A stretch of 64,000 bases of DNA from Pseudomonas laurylsulfativorans (GTDB taxonomy: Bacteria > Pseudomonadota > Gammaproteobacteria > Pseudomonadales > Pseudomonadaceae), in assembly GCF_002906155.1 (NCBI RefSeq), contig NZ_MUJK01000004.1, forward strand, positions 124,001-188,000, in the 5' to 3' direction. The notes under the pieces were generated by a model. That model was not told the DNA's origin, did not search any database, and was given only the letters and a program-made list of their open reading frames with translations. This document shows positions 50,588 to 61,600 of this stretch, piece after piece (the first letter of the stretch is position 1; each line of letters begins with the position of its first letter). Both the position numbers and the translations under genes were made by a program.

Positions 50588-51916
50588 CTACTTGGTGACC
50601 AGCAGTTCCGGGCCGAGGTAGTTGTTGATCTGGTCGATATCGTCATCGCCCAGGCTGCCCACCGAAGAGGCCAGGCGCAGGCGCGACATCAGATAGCGCA
50701 ACTTGGCATCGAACAGATCGTGGCGTGCAACGAAGAGCAGCTCTTCGGCATTGAGGACGTCGGAGTTGGTGCTGGTGCCGCCCTCCTTGAAGCCCTTGCG
50801 TGTCGAAAGCAGTGAGCGTTCGTTTGACGCTACGGCCTTCTCCAGTGCGCGAATGCGTTTGGCGCCGCTCAGAATGCCTTGATACTCACGGGTGGTTCCG
50901 GTGATGACTTCCTGTCGCGCGGCGTCAAGTTCATCCAAAGCCTTGTCGCTATTGGCACTGGCCTGGCGTGTCAGAGCGCTGACGCCGCCACCGCTGTACA
51001 ACGGAATATTGACTTCCAGCCCGACCGAGCCGTAGTGGTTGCGTTGATTCAACTCGGAAAGCGACTGGCTCTCACCCGCGGTGTAGCCGGCGATGAAATC
51101 CAGTGTTGGCCAGTGGCCTGCGCTGTTGCGCTTGACTTCCTCTTCGGCGAGGTCGCGGCTGTAGCGGCGTGCAATGATCAGCGGGCTATCGGCCTGGGCC
51201 TTGACCAGCCAGTCCTGCAGGTTGCTTGGTAGCAGCGGTGGTGTATCGAAGGTCGGACGCAAGGTGGTCAGCGATTCTGGGGTTTCACCGATGTATTCCT
51301 CGAGCTTGCGGCGCGCGTTGACCAGATTGTCCTGTGCTTCGATCAGTTCGGCTTCGGCGAGGTCGCGGCGAGCGGTCGACTCGTCGATGTCGGTGACGGT
51401 GCCAGCCCCCAGTTCCATGCGCCGTTTTGCCGAGGCGAGTTGCTCATCGAAGGCGGTCAGCTTGGACTTGGCCAGGGTGATGGTTTCGCTGGCCAGGAGC
51501 ACATCGAAATAACTTTCGGCCAGGCGCACCGCAGCGTCCTGGCTCTTGGCATCGAATACCGCATTGCTGTAGTCGGCACGCTGCTGACCCTGGCGGTACT
51601 CGGCCATTTTCTGTTTGTTGAACAGCGGCTGACGCAGGCGCACGTTGGCGCCTTTGGAGTCGTAGTGGAGATCATTGTCGATGTTGTTCTGGCTCTGGGA
51701 GCCATTGACCTTGTTGTTGTAGGCCGAGGCATTGATCTGCGGTAGCAGACCGGCCTTGCCGATGGCGCGGTTTTCGCCGCCGGCTTGTTTTTCATGCACG
51801 GCGGCCTTGTAGATAGGGCCCTGGTACTGCAACAGATCCCAGGCTTGCTTGAGGTCCATGGCGTTGGCCGGCAGGGCCAACCCCAGCAGGCAGAAAAGCA
51901 GGCAATGACGGTCCAT
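50588..51916 (-). CDS. TolC-family outer-membrane channel of a type I secretion system
   Basis: The 442-residue product starts at the ATG at 51916 (AAGGAACAATGAA) and has a signal peptide ending PANA. It shows the TolC repeat pattern of outer-membrane efflux proteins: DLKQAWDLLQYQGPIYKAAVHEKQAGGENRAIGKAGLLPQINASAY, and GSVGLEVNIPLYSGGGVSALTRQASANSDKALDELDAARQEV. Its length and position as third gene after an ABC transporter and HlyD-type adaptor match AprF-like channels. The adaptor stop is 1 nt before this start. The cargo is most likely the divergent RTX peroxidase at 55672. Confidence 0.92.
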   Translation of the reverse strand: MDRHCLLFCLLGLALPANAMDLKQAWDLLQYQGPIYKAAVHEKQAGGENRAIGKAGLLPQINASAYNNKVNGSQSQNNIDNDLHYDSKGANVRLRQPLFNKQKMAEYRQGQQRADYSNAVFDAKSQDAAVRLAESYFDVLLASETITLAKSKLTAFDEQLASAKRRMELGAGTVTDIDESTARRDLAEAELIEAQDNLVNARRKLEEYIGETPESLTTLRPTFDTPPLLPSNLQDWLVKAQADSPLIIARRYSRDLAEEEVKRNSAGHWPTLDFIAGYTAGESQSLSELNQRNHYGSVGLEVNIPLYSGGGVSALTRQASANSDKALDELDAARQEVITGTTREYQGILSGAKRIRALEKAVASNERSLLSTRKGFKEGGTSTNSDVLNAEELLFVARHDLFDAKLRYLMSRLRLASSVGSLGDDDIDQINNYLGPELLVTK

Positions 51917-51917
51917 T

Positions 51918-53258
51918 TCATTGTTCCTTGAATGAGCTGTCCACACGTTCGAGCATTGGTTTAAGAAGATAGCTCATCATGTTGCGTTCGCCGGTCTTGA
52001 TGGTGACGCTGGCGGGCATGCCGGGGCGAATGTGATTGCTGCCAAGCAGGCTCATGCCGTCGGGCGTGACTTCCACCTGGGCCAGATAGAACGGTTGCTT
52101 GCTTTCCTCGTCCATCAGGCGATCGGCGGAGATGGTCTTCACGCGGCCGGGGATGTTGGGCGTCTTGGCATGGTTGAAGGCCGGGAAGGAAATGTCCACG
52201 GGCAGGCCGGGGACCATCTTGTCGATGGCCTGCACGGGAATCATCGCGTCGACCTGCAGCGGTTGGTCGAGGGGAACGATTTCCATGATCTTGAAGCCGG
52301 GCTGAATGACCCCGCCGACGGTGGCAATGCTCAGTCCCTGGACCATGCCGTCGATCGGCGACCGAATCACCGTGTGGGTCACTTCATAGTCGAGTGCGCG
52401 CAAGCGGTCGGCCAGTGTGGTGTTTTCCTTGGCGGTTTCAGTCAGCTGCGATTCGACTTCCTTCAGGTAATCGTGCTGGCGCTGCAGGATGCGCAGCTTG
52501 ATTTCGGTGGTCTGGCTACGTATACGGGCGATGTTGTTGAGGTTCTCGGCCTGGCCGGCGGAGAGGTCGGCGTTGCTGCGCTCCAGTTCGAGCAGGCGGT
52601 TGCGTGGCACATAGCCTTCGGCCGACAGCACGCGGGTGCCTTGCAGTTCCTGATTGAGGAAGTTGATCTGCGAGGCGCGGGCGGCATAGACCTGCTGCAG
52701 GCCCTTTTGTTGCACTGCCGATGCCGCCAGGTTCTCCTGCAGAATGCTGATTTCGCCAGCGAGACCGGCACGGCGGGTGTCCAGCAGGCGCTGCTGCAGG
52801 TCCATGGCGGCCTCCAGGCGGTGATCACCCTTGAAGCGATTGAGCAGATCGGGATCGTAGGTCACCACATCGCGACCGTCCCGTTCCGCTTCCAGGCGGT
52901 TTTCCACGGTCTTGCTGACGATGTACTGGGCGCTGATCGCACCCTGTTCGGAAGCGGCACGCAATGAGTCGAGACGAACCACCTCCTGACCTTTTGTCAC
53001 GAGATCGCCTTCGCGAACGAGAATGGCCTCCACGGTACCGCCGCTCAGATGCTGTACGGCTTTGCGATTGCTGGTGACTTTGACCGTGCCGGTCGCGACC
53101 ACGCCGGCATCCAGCGGCGCCAGCCAGGACCACAGCAGGAAGCCACCGAAGCCGGCGAGCACCAGCCACACGCCCCACCGTGCGGGTTTGCCGACGTCCA
53201 GGTCGACGACGCTGCGCGGATCGGCAGGAATCATTTCGGTGTGTTGGCTCATTTGCAT
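51918..53258 (-). CDS. HlyD-family periplasmic adaptor of a type I secretion system
   Basis: The 446-residue product starts at the ATG at 53258 (GGGAGTGATCGATC); an ATG at 53252 is the alternative. A transmembrane helix lies near residues 30-50 (WGVWLVLAGFGGFLLWSWL). Then come VVATGTVKVTSNRKAVQHLSGGTVEAILVREGDLV (lipoyl/barrel-sandwich), a long coiled-coil hairpin, and the C-terminal HlyD signature region ERNMMSYLLKPMLE. AprE-type adaptors connect the ABC ATPase to TolC. Middle gene of the operon. Confidence 0.93.
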   Translation of the reverse strand: MQMSQHTEMIPADPRSVVDLDVGKPARWGVWLVLAGFGGFLLWSWLAPLDAGVVATGTVKVTSNRKAVQHLSGGTVEAILVREGDLVTKGQEVVRLDSLRAASEQGAISAQYIVSKTVENRLEAERDGRDVVTYDPDLLNRFKGDHRLEAAMDLQQRLLDTRRAGLAGEISILQENLAASAVQQKGLQQVYAARASQINFLNQELQGTRVLSAEGYVPRNRLLELERSNADLSAGQAENLNNIARIRSQTTEIKLRILQRQHDYLKEVESQLTETAKENTTLADRLRALDYEVTHTVIRSPIDGMVQGLSIATVGGVIQPGFKIMEIVPLDQPLQVDAMIPVQAIDKMVPGLPVDISFPAFNHAKTPNIPGRVKTISADRLMDEESKQPFYLAQVEVTPDGMSLLGSNHIRPGMPASVTIKTGERNMMSYLLKPMLERVDSSFKEQ

Positions 53259-53264
53259 GATCGA

Positions 53265-55001
53265 TCACTCCCGTGCTTTGACGGAGGCCAGCGGAGTCGA
53301 CGCGCCTGCAGGCATCACACTGGCCTTGCGCAGCGCTGCGAATACTTCATCGCGCGTGCCAAGCATCTGCACGCCGCCGTCACGCAGCATCAGCACCTTA
53401 TCGACGGCGCAGAGTACGTTGGGACGGTGGGAAATCAGAATGACGGTGGCGCCACGGGCCTTGAGTTCGGCCAGTGCATCGACCAGGGCCTTTTCGCCGA
53501 CATCATCAAGGTTAGCGTTCGGCTCATCCAGCACGATCAGGTTGGGTTCGCCATACAACGCGCGAGCCAAGGCGATGCGTTGCTTCTGGCCACCGGAAAG
53601 CGGGCTGCCGTCGGTGCCAAGACGGGTGTCATAACCCTGCGGAAAACGCAGGATCATCTCGTGCACGCCAGTGATCTTGGCTGCGCGGATGACCGCTTCG
53701 CTGTCCACTTCGCCAAAGCGCGCAATGTTGTCGGCGATGTTGCCCTCGAACAGCTCCACGTCCTGTGGCAGGTAGCCGATCCAGGGGCCAAGTTCGCCCT
53801 TGTTCCAGGTGAATATGTCCGCGCCGTCCAGGCGTACCTTGCCGGCCTGCGTCGGCCAGACGCCAACCAGCAGGCGGGCGAGGGTGGATTTGCCCGAAGC
53901 GGATGGGCCGATAATGCCAAGGCTTTCGCCGGGAACAAGGCTGAAGCCCACGCCGCGCAGTATCGTGTTGTTGGTACCTGGGGCGCCGGCATACACATTC
54001 TCCACCGCCAGCATGCCCTGCGGCCGCTGCAGCGACATGCTCGGTGGCCGGCGCGGATAATCAGCCAACATCTCATTGAGCCGGCCCCAGGCCGAACGGC
54101 AGCCCAGCAGTTGCTTCCACGACGCGATGACCTGTTCCACCGGGCCCAGTGCGCGGCCGGTGAGGATCGAGCAGGCAATCATCATCCCCGGGGTGATCTT
54201 GCCTTCGATCGCCAGCAGCGCGCCGGCACCGAGGATCAGTGACTGCAGCGTGATACGCACGAAGCGCCCGGTGCTGCTGATCAAGGCCGCGCGGTCGGAG
54301 GCCAGGGTCTGCATTTCCAGGATGCGCAAATGGCTCATGTACCAGCGCTTGCTGATCGACGGCAGCATGCCCATGGCCTCGATGACCTCGGCATTGCGCA
54401 GGTTGTTGTTGGCGTATTGGGCGGAGGACATGGCGGCCTGATTGGCTTCGGCCAGCGGCTTCTGCGTCGCCTTTTCAGTCAGATACGCCAGGCCCATCAG
54501 AATCAGCGAGCCGACCAGCGTGAGCAGTCCGAGCAATGGGTGGATCAGATAGGCGACCAGCAGGTAGATCGGCGTCCACGGTGCATCGAAGAAAGCGAAC
54601 AGGGAATTGCCGGTGACGAACTGACGAACCTGGGCGAGGTCTTGCAGAGCCTGGGCCGGATTGCCGCCGGCGCGGCTCAGGTTGCGCTCGAATGCTGCGT
54701 TGAAAACGCGCCGGTTGAGATCCATGTCGAGGCAGTTGCCGACCCGGATCAGAACACGGGTGCGGATCATCTCCAGCGTGGACATCAGCAGGAACAGACC
54801 CACTACCAGCACAGTCAGCATTGTCAGCGTCGTGACGTTGCGACTGACCAAGGCTCGATCATAGACCTGCAGCATATAAATAGCTGGCGTCAACATCATG
54901 ACGTTTATGACGCCGCTGAACGCTGCCAGCGAGTAAAAGCTGCGGCGCATGCGAAAAAGGGCATCGGCCAATTCGGAACGGATGCTCGACTGCTTCGGCA
55001 T
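53265..55001 (-). CDS. Type I secretion ABC transporter/ATPase
   Basis: The product has 578 residues from the ATG at 55001, which follows TGGGAGGATCACC; the longer frame to 55172 has no good start signal. The N-terminal membrane domain (ALFRMRRSFYSLAAFSGVINVMMLTPAIYMLQVYDRAL) lacks a C39 peptidase part, as in AprD/PrtD exporters. The ATPase domain has GIIGPSASGKSTLARLL (Walker A), LSGGQKQRIALARAL (signature) and NLIVLDEPNANLD (Walker B). RTX substrates of such systems carry an uncleaved C-terminal signal. The divergent gene at 55672 is the likely cargo. Confidence 0.94.
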   Translation of the reverse strand: MPKQSSIRSELADALFRMRRSFYSLAAFSGVINVMMLTPAIYMLQVYDRALVSRNVTTLTMLTVLVVGLFLLMSTLEMIRTRVLIRVGNCLDMDLNRRVFNAAFERNLSRAGGNPAQALQDLAQVRQFVTGNSLFAFFDAPWTPIYLLVAYLIHPLLGLLTLVGSLILMGLAYLTEKATQKPLAEANQAAMSSAQYANNNLRNAEVIEAMGMLPSISKRWYMSHLRILEMQTLASDRAALISSTGRFVRITLQSLILGAGALLAIEGKITPGMMIACSILTGRALGPVEQVIASWKQLLGCRSAWGRLNEMLADYPRRPPSMSLQRPQGMLAVENVYAGAPGTNNTILRGVGFSLVPGESLGIIGPSASGKSTLARLLVGVWPTQAGKVRLDGADIFTWNKGELGPWIGYLPQDVELFEGNIADNIARFGEVDSEAVIRAAKITGVHEMILRFPQGYDTRLGTDGSPLSGGQKQRIALARALYGEPNLIVLDEPNANLDDVGEKALVDALAELKARGATVILISHRPNVLCAVDKVLMLRDGGVQMLGTRDEVFAALRKASVMPAGASTPLASVKARE

Positions 55002-55671
55002 GGTGATCCTCCCACTGCGAAAAGCCGGTTGCCCTTGTGGCGCAACAGGTAACAGTAAATGTAGTTCCTTTAACAGCTTATGCACGCGCAGGCTGGTCGC
55101 TCTGTGAATGGCGAGTCTTCCGAAATCGCTGCGTTGCTCCCTTATGCAGAAGCGTAGGTGGCGGAGAAACACTCCGAAATAACATTTCGCTCTATACCTG
55201 CACTCAACTTTCTATATGTCTTTAAAAAACAGCTAGTTGTGCACCTCAACACCAGTCGTCTGTTTTAACGACGTAATATTGACAAAGTTTTGCTATGGAA
55301 CTTTAGTCTTAGTTATCGGGGGGCCCGCCCGCCTGAAGCTTGCCATCGCTTTGGCAATGCAAGGCGCGGTGATTCTCCCGGGAGGAGCAGAACATGTTGA
55401 TCATTTCGTTCTTTTGCAGAGTGAAGGGGCTTACCAGCAAGTTTGCCTTTACCTCCTGTTTCCATGGCCCGCCCAGGGCGCGAACCCGCTCTGCCTGATC
55501 GCGCGGCGAGCAATCCATTACGCGAATTCCAGGCGCGTATCCCGAGTTCCGGGTAACGCCAGCTCTCGCTAAAAAACAAAACCAACAAACTGCACAAGCC
55601 AGCACTTGACTTGGCGCGGAAGGATCTTCTCGTCCCGCGCCTTTACCCAGACAGATCGAGGGCAATCCAAA
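55002..55671. other. 670-bp divergent control region between the secretion operon and the RTX peroxidase gene
   Basis: No convincing gene is seen. The stretch is lower in GC than its flanks from about 55170 to 55310. It holds a good sigma-70 promoter, TTGACA (55279-55284) with TTTAGT (55302-55307) at 17 nt spacing, pointing at the peroxidase gene and leaving a leader of about 360 nt. Confidence 0.6.
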
Positions 55672-58600
55672 ATGGCCAATTTCAACAAGTCGGACCTGGA
55701 GTTCATCCTCAAGCAAATCTTTATCGCCGAAGCGAATGCCGACGGCGCCAGCCTCAGTGATTTGCTACCCAACAGTCAGGTGCCATTCGGTCTGCGTACC
55801 GTCGATGGCAGCCTCAACAACCTGGTCACCGGCCAGAGCGAGTTTGGTGCCGCGGACAACGCTTTCCCGCGCCTGCTTGAACCTTCGTTCCTGCCGGACT
55901 ATGTCGGGACAGGGACGGTGGTCGACCCGCAACCACGGATTATCAGTAACCTGATAGTCGACCAGACCGCCAACAACCCGGCGGCCTATGCCTCAGCTTT
56001 TGACCCCGGCCTGGACGGAGTGCTCAACTTCGGCGTGGTAGGCGCGGGTAATGACGACGTACTCAAGGATGGCGTAGAGATAGTCGCCAGCCCCGGTCTG
56101 GATGGGGTGTTCGGCACGGCCGATGACAAGGATGTGTTCTTCTTTCCCAACCAATCGGCGGACGCCGGCCTGACCGCTGGCTTCAACTCGTGGATGACCT
56201 TCTTCGGCCAGTTCTTCGACCACGGTCTCGACCTGGTCACCAAGAGCGCCACCGACATCGTGTTCATTCCGCTGCAACCGGACGATCCGTTGTTCGTACC
56301 GGGCAGCCCGACCAACTTCATGGTGCTGTCGCGTGCTGTGCGTACCGCCGGCGCAGACGGAGTAGTCGGCACGGCCGATGATGGCCAGACCAATACCACC
56401 TCGCCGTTCGTCGACCAAAGCCAGACCTATAGCTCGCACCCCTCGCATCAGGTGTTCCTGCGCGAGTACGTCCTCAACGCGGCAGGTGACCCTGTTGCAA
56501 CGGGGAACCTGATTACCAACCGCGATCTCGGTGCCGATGGCATCTTCGGCACTGCCGATGATGGCGCCGGTGATGGCATGGCGACCTGGGCAGTGGTCAA
56601 GGCCCAGGCCCGTGACATTCTCGGCATCAACCTGACCGACGCCGATGTGCACAACGTGCCGTTGCTGGCAACCGATGCCTACGGCAACTTCATCCGCGGG
56701 CCTAACGGCATGCCGCAGGTGGTGATTCGCGTCAGCAACGGTGCCGACGGCATCGCCGGCACGGCTGATGACGTTACTCAACTGGTCGAAGGCAACCGGG
56801 CAGCTCCAATCAGCCTGGCCAATGCCGTGAGCACTGGGCATGCCTTCCTCGACGACATCGCGCACAATGCCGCGCCGGTCGTCGTCGGCGGGGTTCTGCA
56901 GGCGGATGGCGACGCCCTTGTCGGCAATGCTCAGCCCGTTGGTCCGACTGGCAACAACCTGACCTATGACAACGAACTGCTCGACGCCCACTACATTGCC
57001 GGCGACGGCCGGGCCAACGAGAACATCGGCCTGACTACCGTGCACCATGTGTTCCACTCCGAGCACAACCGTCTGGTCCAGCAATCCAAGGACACCATCC
57101 TTGCCTCCGGCGACCTGGCCTTCCTCAATCAGTGGCTGGCTGACGACGTGACCGCGATTCCGACTACACCTGCCGGTATCGCGGCATTGGTGTGGGACGG
57201 TGAACGCCTGTTCCAGGCCGCCAAGTTCGGCACCGAGATGCAGTACCAGCACCTGGTGTTCGAAGAGTTCGCGCGGACCGTTCAGCCGCAGGTCGATGAA
57301 TTCCTTGCGCCCAACGGCTACGACACCTCGATCAACCCGGCGATCCTCGCCGAGTTCGCCCACGTGGTGTACCGCTTCGGTCACTCGATGTTGACCGAGA
57401 CCGTTGATCGCTTCGACCCTGCGTTCAATCCGCTGCTCACTGACCCGAATAATCCGGACTCGCAACTGGGGCTGATCGCGGCCTTCCTCAACCCGCTGGC
57501 GTTCGCCGGCAGCGGGGCGACCGCTGACGAAGCGGCAGGGGCGATCATTCGTGGTGTGACCCGCCAACTCGGCAACGAGATTGACGAGTTCGTCACTGAA
57601 GCCTTGCGCAACAACCTGCTCGGTCTGCCGCTCGATTTGCCGGCCCTGAACCTGGCGCGTGGTCGCGACACTGGCATCCCTACATTGAATGAAGCGCGTC
57701 GTGATATGTACGCGTCCACCGGCGACAGCCAACTGAAGCCGTACATCAGTTGGGCTGACCTGGTGGACCACCTCAAGCACCCCGAGTCGCTGGTCAACTT
57801 CATCGCGGCCTATGGCACCCATGGCACGATCACGTCGGCAACCACGCTGGCAGAGAAACGCGCAGCAGCCCTGGCGCTGGTATTCGGTGGCGCAGGTTCG
57901 CCTGCCGACCGCCTGGACTTCCTCAATAGCACCGGTGCCTGGGCCAACGTAACGCAGGTCGGTGCGGATGGGGTACTGGGTACCGCAGACGACGTGACGG
58001 GTGTGACGATCACCGGGCTCGACGATGTCGACTTCTGGGTCGGTGGCCTCGCCGAACAGAAAATGCCGTTCGGCGGCATGCTCGGCTCGACCTTCAACTT
58101 CGTGTTTGAAACCCAGATGGAGGCGTTGCAGAACGGCGACCGTTTCTACTACCTGTCGCGTGTCGCGGGCCTGAACTTCGGCACTGAGCTTGAGAACAAC
58201 TCCTTTGCCAAGTTGATCATGCTCAACAGCGATGTCACCCACCTGTCCAATACCGTGTTCCAGACGCCGACCTTCACCCTCGAGGTGAATCAGGCGAATC
58301 AGTTCACCGGCCTGGGCGCGGACGGCCGTGCCGATCCGACCGGCGGCATCATGATCAACGGCGTGGAAGTCGTGGCGCTGGTGATTCGCGACAACCCTGA
58401 CACCGTAGGTCCGGACGCCAATTACCTGCAGTACACCGGTGAAGATCATGTCGTCATGGGCGGCACTGCCGGCAATGACATCATCATTTCCGGTGAAGGC
58501 GATGACACCCTTTACGGCGACGGCGGCAACGACCGCCTCGAAGGTGGCGCGGGGAACGATGCGGTACTGGGCGGCGCGGGTGATGACATCATCAGCGACT

Positions 58601-61600
58601 CGTTCGGTGACAACCGTCTGGAAGGTAATGCCGGTAACGATGTGATCATCGCCGGCAGCATGGCGGCTTTAGGCAACCTGATCCTGGGTGGCGATGGCCA
58701 GGACTTCATCATCACCACCGAAGACATCAGTACCACCTTCGGCGGCCAGGGTGACGACTTCATCCTCGGTGCCAAGACCAACCTGCCACCGACCGGTAAC
58801 GAAGGTGATGACTGGATCGAGAAGGGCACCCAGGACGGTGCGCCAGGCGATAACTTCTCGCCGCTGCTCAATGACGACATCATCGGCAACGATATCTTTG
58901 TCGGTGGCGGTGGCTTCGACGAAATGATCGGCGAGGGTGGCGATGACATCTTTGTCGGCAGCGATGCCCAGGACAAGATGGACGGCATGTCCGGCTTCGA
59001 CTGGATCACCTACAAGAACGACAGGATTGGTGTGACCGCTGACCTGAGCCTGGCCGCGCTGGCGCAGCCACACGGCAACGCGCCAAACCAGAACGCCGGG
59101 GTGTTCAATCCGGTCGGCGCCTCGCCGGCCTCGATACTCGACCGTTTTGCCGAGGTCGAGGGTTTGTCCGGTTCGAGCTTCGGCGACGTGCTCAAAGGCG
59201 ATGATGTCGATGCCGACACCATCATCAACCACGGTGGTGCCACGGGCAGTGCACTGACCAATGTCGCGTTGATCCGCGGACTGGATCAGTTCCTGGCCGA
59301 TGCCGGCTTGCCGGTTACCGGCTTTGCCACTGGCAACATCATCCTTGGCGGCGATGGCAGTGACCTGATCGAAGGCCGCGGTGGTGACGACCTGATCGAC
59401 GGTGACAAATGGATCAACGTCAGGATTGCCGTTTATGCCCCTGGCGACGTTAACCATACGGGCCCTGAGGTCGCCTCCTTCGACAGCATGGTCGATATGA
59501 TCCCGTTCATGATCGACGGTACCATTAACCCCGGTCAGCTCAAGGCCGTGCGGGAAATCATGCCGGGTACCTCGACGGGCGGGGCGGCGTTCGACACCGC
59601 CATTTACTCCGGGGTTGCCTCCGAGTATACGGTTACCGTTGATGACCGCGGCACGGTCGATCTGGCGGACGATGTCTATACGGTGACAGATAGCGTAGCG
59701 GGCCGCGACGGCACCGATACCCTGCTGCATATCGAACGCCTGCAGTTCGCCGATACCCAGCAGGTGTTGGTGGATGGGCTCAATGCCCAACCGACTGGCC
59801 GTCCGGCTGTCATCGATGGCAACGGCGGTGCGATAGTCGTGGGCGACACGCTGACGGTCAACGTGAACGCGTTGCGCGATGCCGACAACATCACGGCGGG
59901 TAATCCGCTGGGCTTGATCAACAGTTCGGTTTCCTACTACTGGCAGTTCGAGGCAACTCCAGGCAGCGGCGTTTTCGAGGACATCATCCTCTTGCCGGCT
60001 GGCGACCTGGCGTTCCAGAGTGCCGACGGCACCACGTTCAAGGTCTCTCCCGACCTTGCCGGGCTGTCGTTGCGGGTCAAGGCGATCTACCAGGATGCTC
60101 ATGGCACGACTGAAGTAGCGTTCTCGCAGCCGACTGCCGTAGTAGCACCCGGCGCGCCGGTCGTACCGACGGCGCCAGTACCGGTAGTCGATGCCACCGC
60201 CGGTGGCGCGGGCCTGCACATGGTCCGCTCCGACCTCAACTTCATTCTTGACCAGATCAAGATTGCCGAGGCTGATGCGGCCGGTCAGGACATCCTCTCG
60301 CTGATCCCGAACATCCGCGCGCCGTTGGGTCTGCGTACGGTCGACGGATCGAACAACAACCTGTTGAACCTCAACGGCAACAATCACACCGAGTTTGGTG
60401 CCGCCGATAACCTCTTCCCGCGCGTGAGCGATCCGGTCTTCAATCCGGCGGAAGGGGGAACGTCGTATACGCAGAACAGCGGCCTTGTGATTGACTCGCA
60501 GCCGCGCACCATCAGTAACCTGATCGTCGACCAGACGGCGAACAACCCGGCGGCCTATGCCACGGCTTTCGACCCGGGTGCGGACGGTGTGCTCAACTTC
60601 GGCTTGGCGGGTAATGATGACGTGCTCAAGGATGGCGTAACGATCGTTGCCAGCCCCGGGCTGGATGGACAGTTCGGTACTGCCGATGACAAGGATGTGT
60701 ACCTGTTCGAGAACACCACGGCAGACGCGGGATTGTCCGCGCCATTCAACTCCTGGATGACTTTCTTCGGGCAGTTCTTCGATCATGGTCTGGACCTGGT
60801 GACCAAAGGTGGTTCGGGCACCGTCTTCATTCCGCTTCAGCCGGATGATCCACTCTTTGTCCCAGGTAGCCCGACGAACTTCATGGTTCTGACCCGTGCG
60901 ACCAACCAACCAGGGGCGGATGGCGTTCTTGGCACGGCCGACGACATCCATGAGCACACCAACACCACCTCGCCGTTCGTGGACCAGAACCAGACCTATA
61001 GCTCGCACCCGTCGCATCAGGTGTTCCTGCGCGGTTATGAACTTACTGGCAGTGGCCCCGAAGCGACAGGCCGGTTGATCACTAACCGTGACCTGGGGGC
61101 GGATGGCACGTTTGGCACCGCTGACGACGTTGAAATCGGTGGTATGGCAACCTGGAAGGTGGTCAAGGCCCAGGCACGCGACGTGCTCGGCATCAATCTG
61201 ACCGACGCCGATATCGACAGCGGCCCGCTGCTGGCGACTGACGCCTATGGCAACTTCATCAAGGGGCCGAACGGCTTCCCGCAGGTTGTCATTCGTGTCA
61301 ACAACGGGGCGGATGGCATTGCCGGCACCGCCGATGACGTCACTACGCTTGTCGAAGGCAATCCGGCCAGTCCGGTCAGCCTCGTCAACGCGGTGCGCAC
61401 CGGCCATGCCTTCCTCAACGACATCGCCCACAACGCCGTGCCGGTGGTTGTCGGCGGGGTTCTGCAGGCAGATGCCGACGCCGATGTCGGCAATGCGCAG
61501 CCCGTTGGCCCAGGCGGTAACAACACGACCTATGACAACGAACTGCTCGACGCTCACTACATCGCTGGCGACGGCCGGGTCAATGAGAACATCGGCCTGA

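Noticed and set aside
55237..55572. 111-codon plus-strand frame in the divergent control region
   Set aside because: It spans the sigma-70 promoter of the peroxidase gene, lacks a ribosome binding site and has no recognisable domain.
57058..57066. Loss of the catalytic Arg in the SEHNRL segment of the peroxidase domain
   Set aside because: The distal Arg of animal peroxidases lies in the earlier GDxRxxE motif, which is intact here (Arg447, Glu450).
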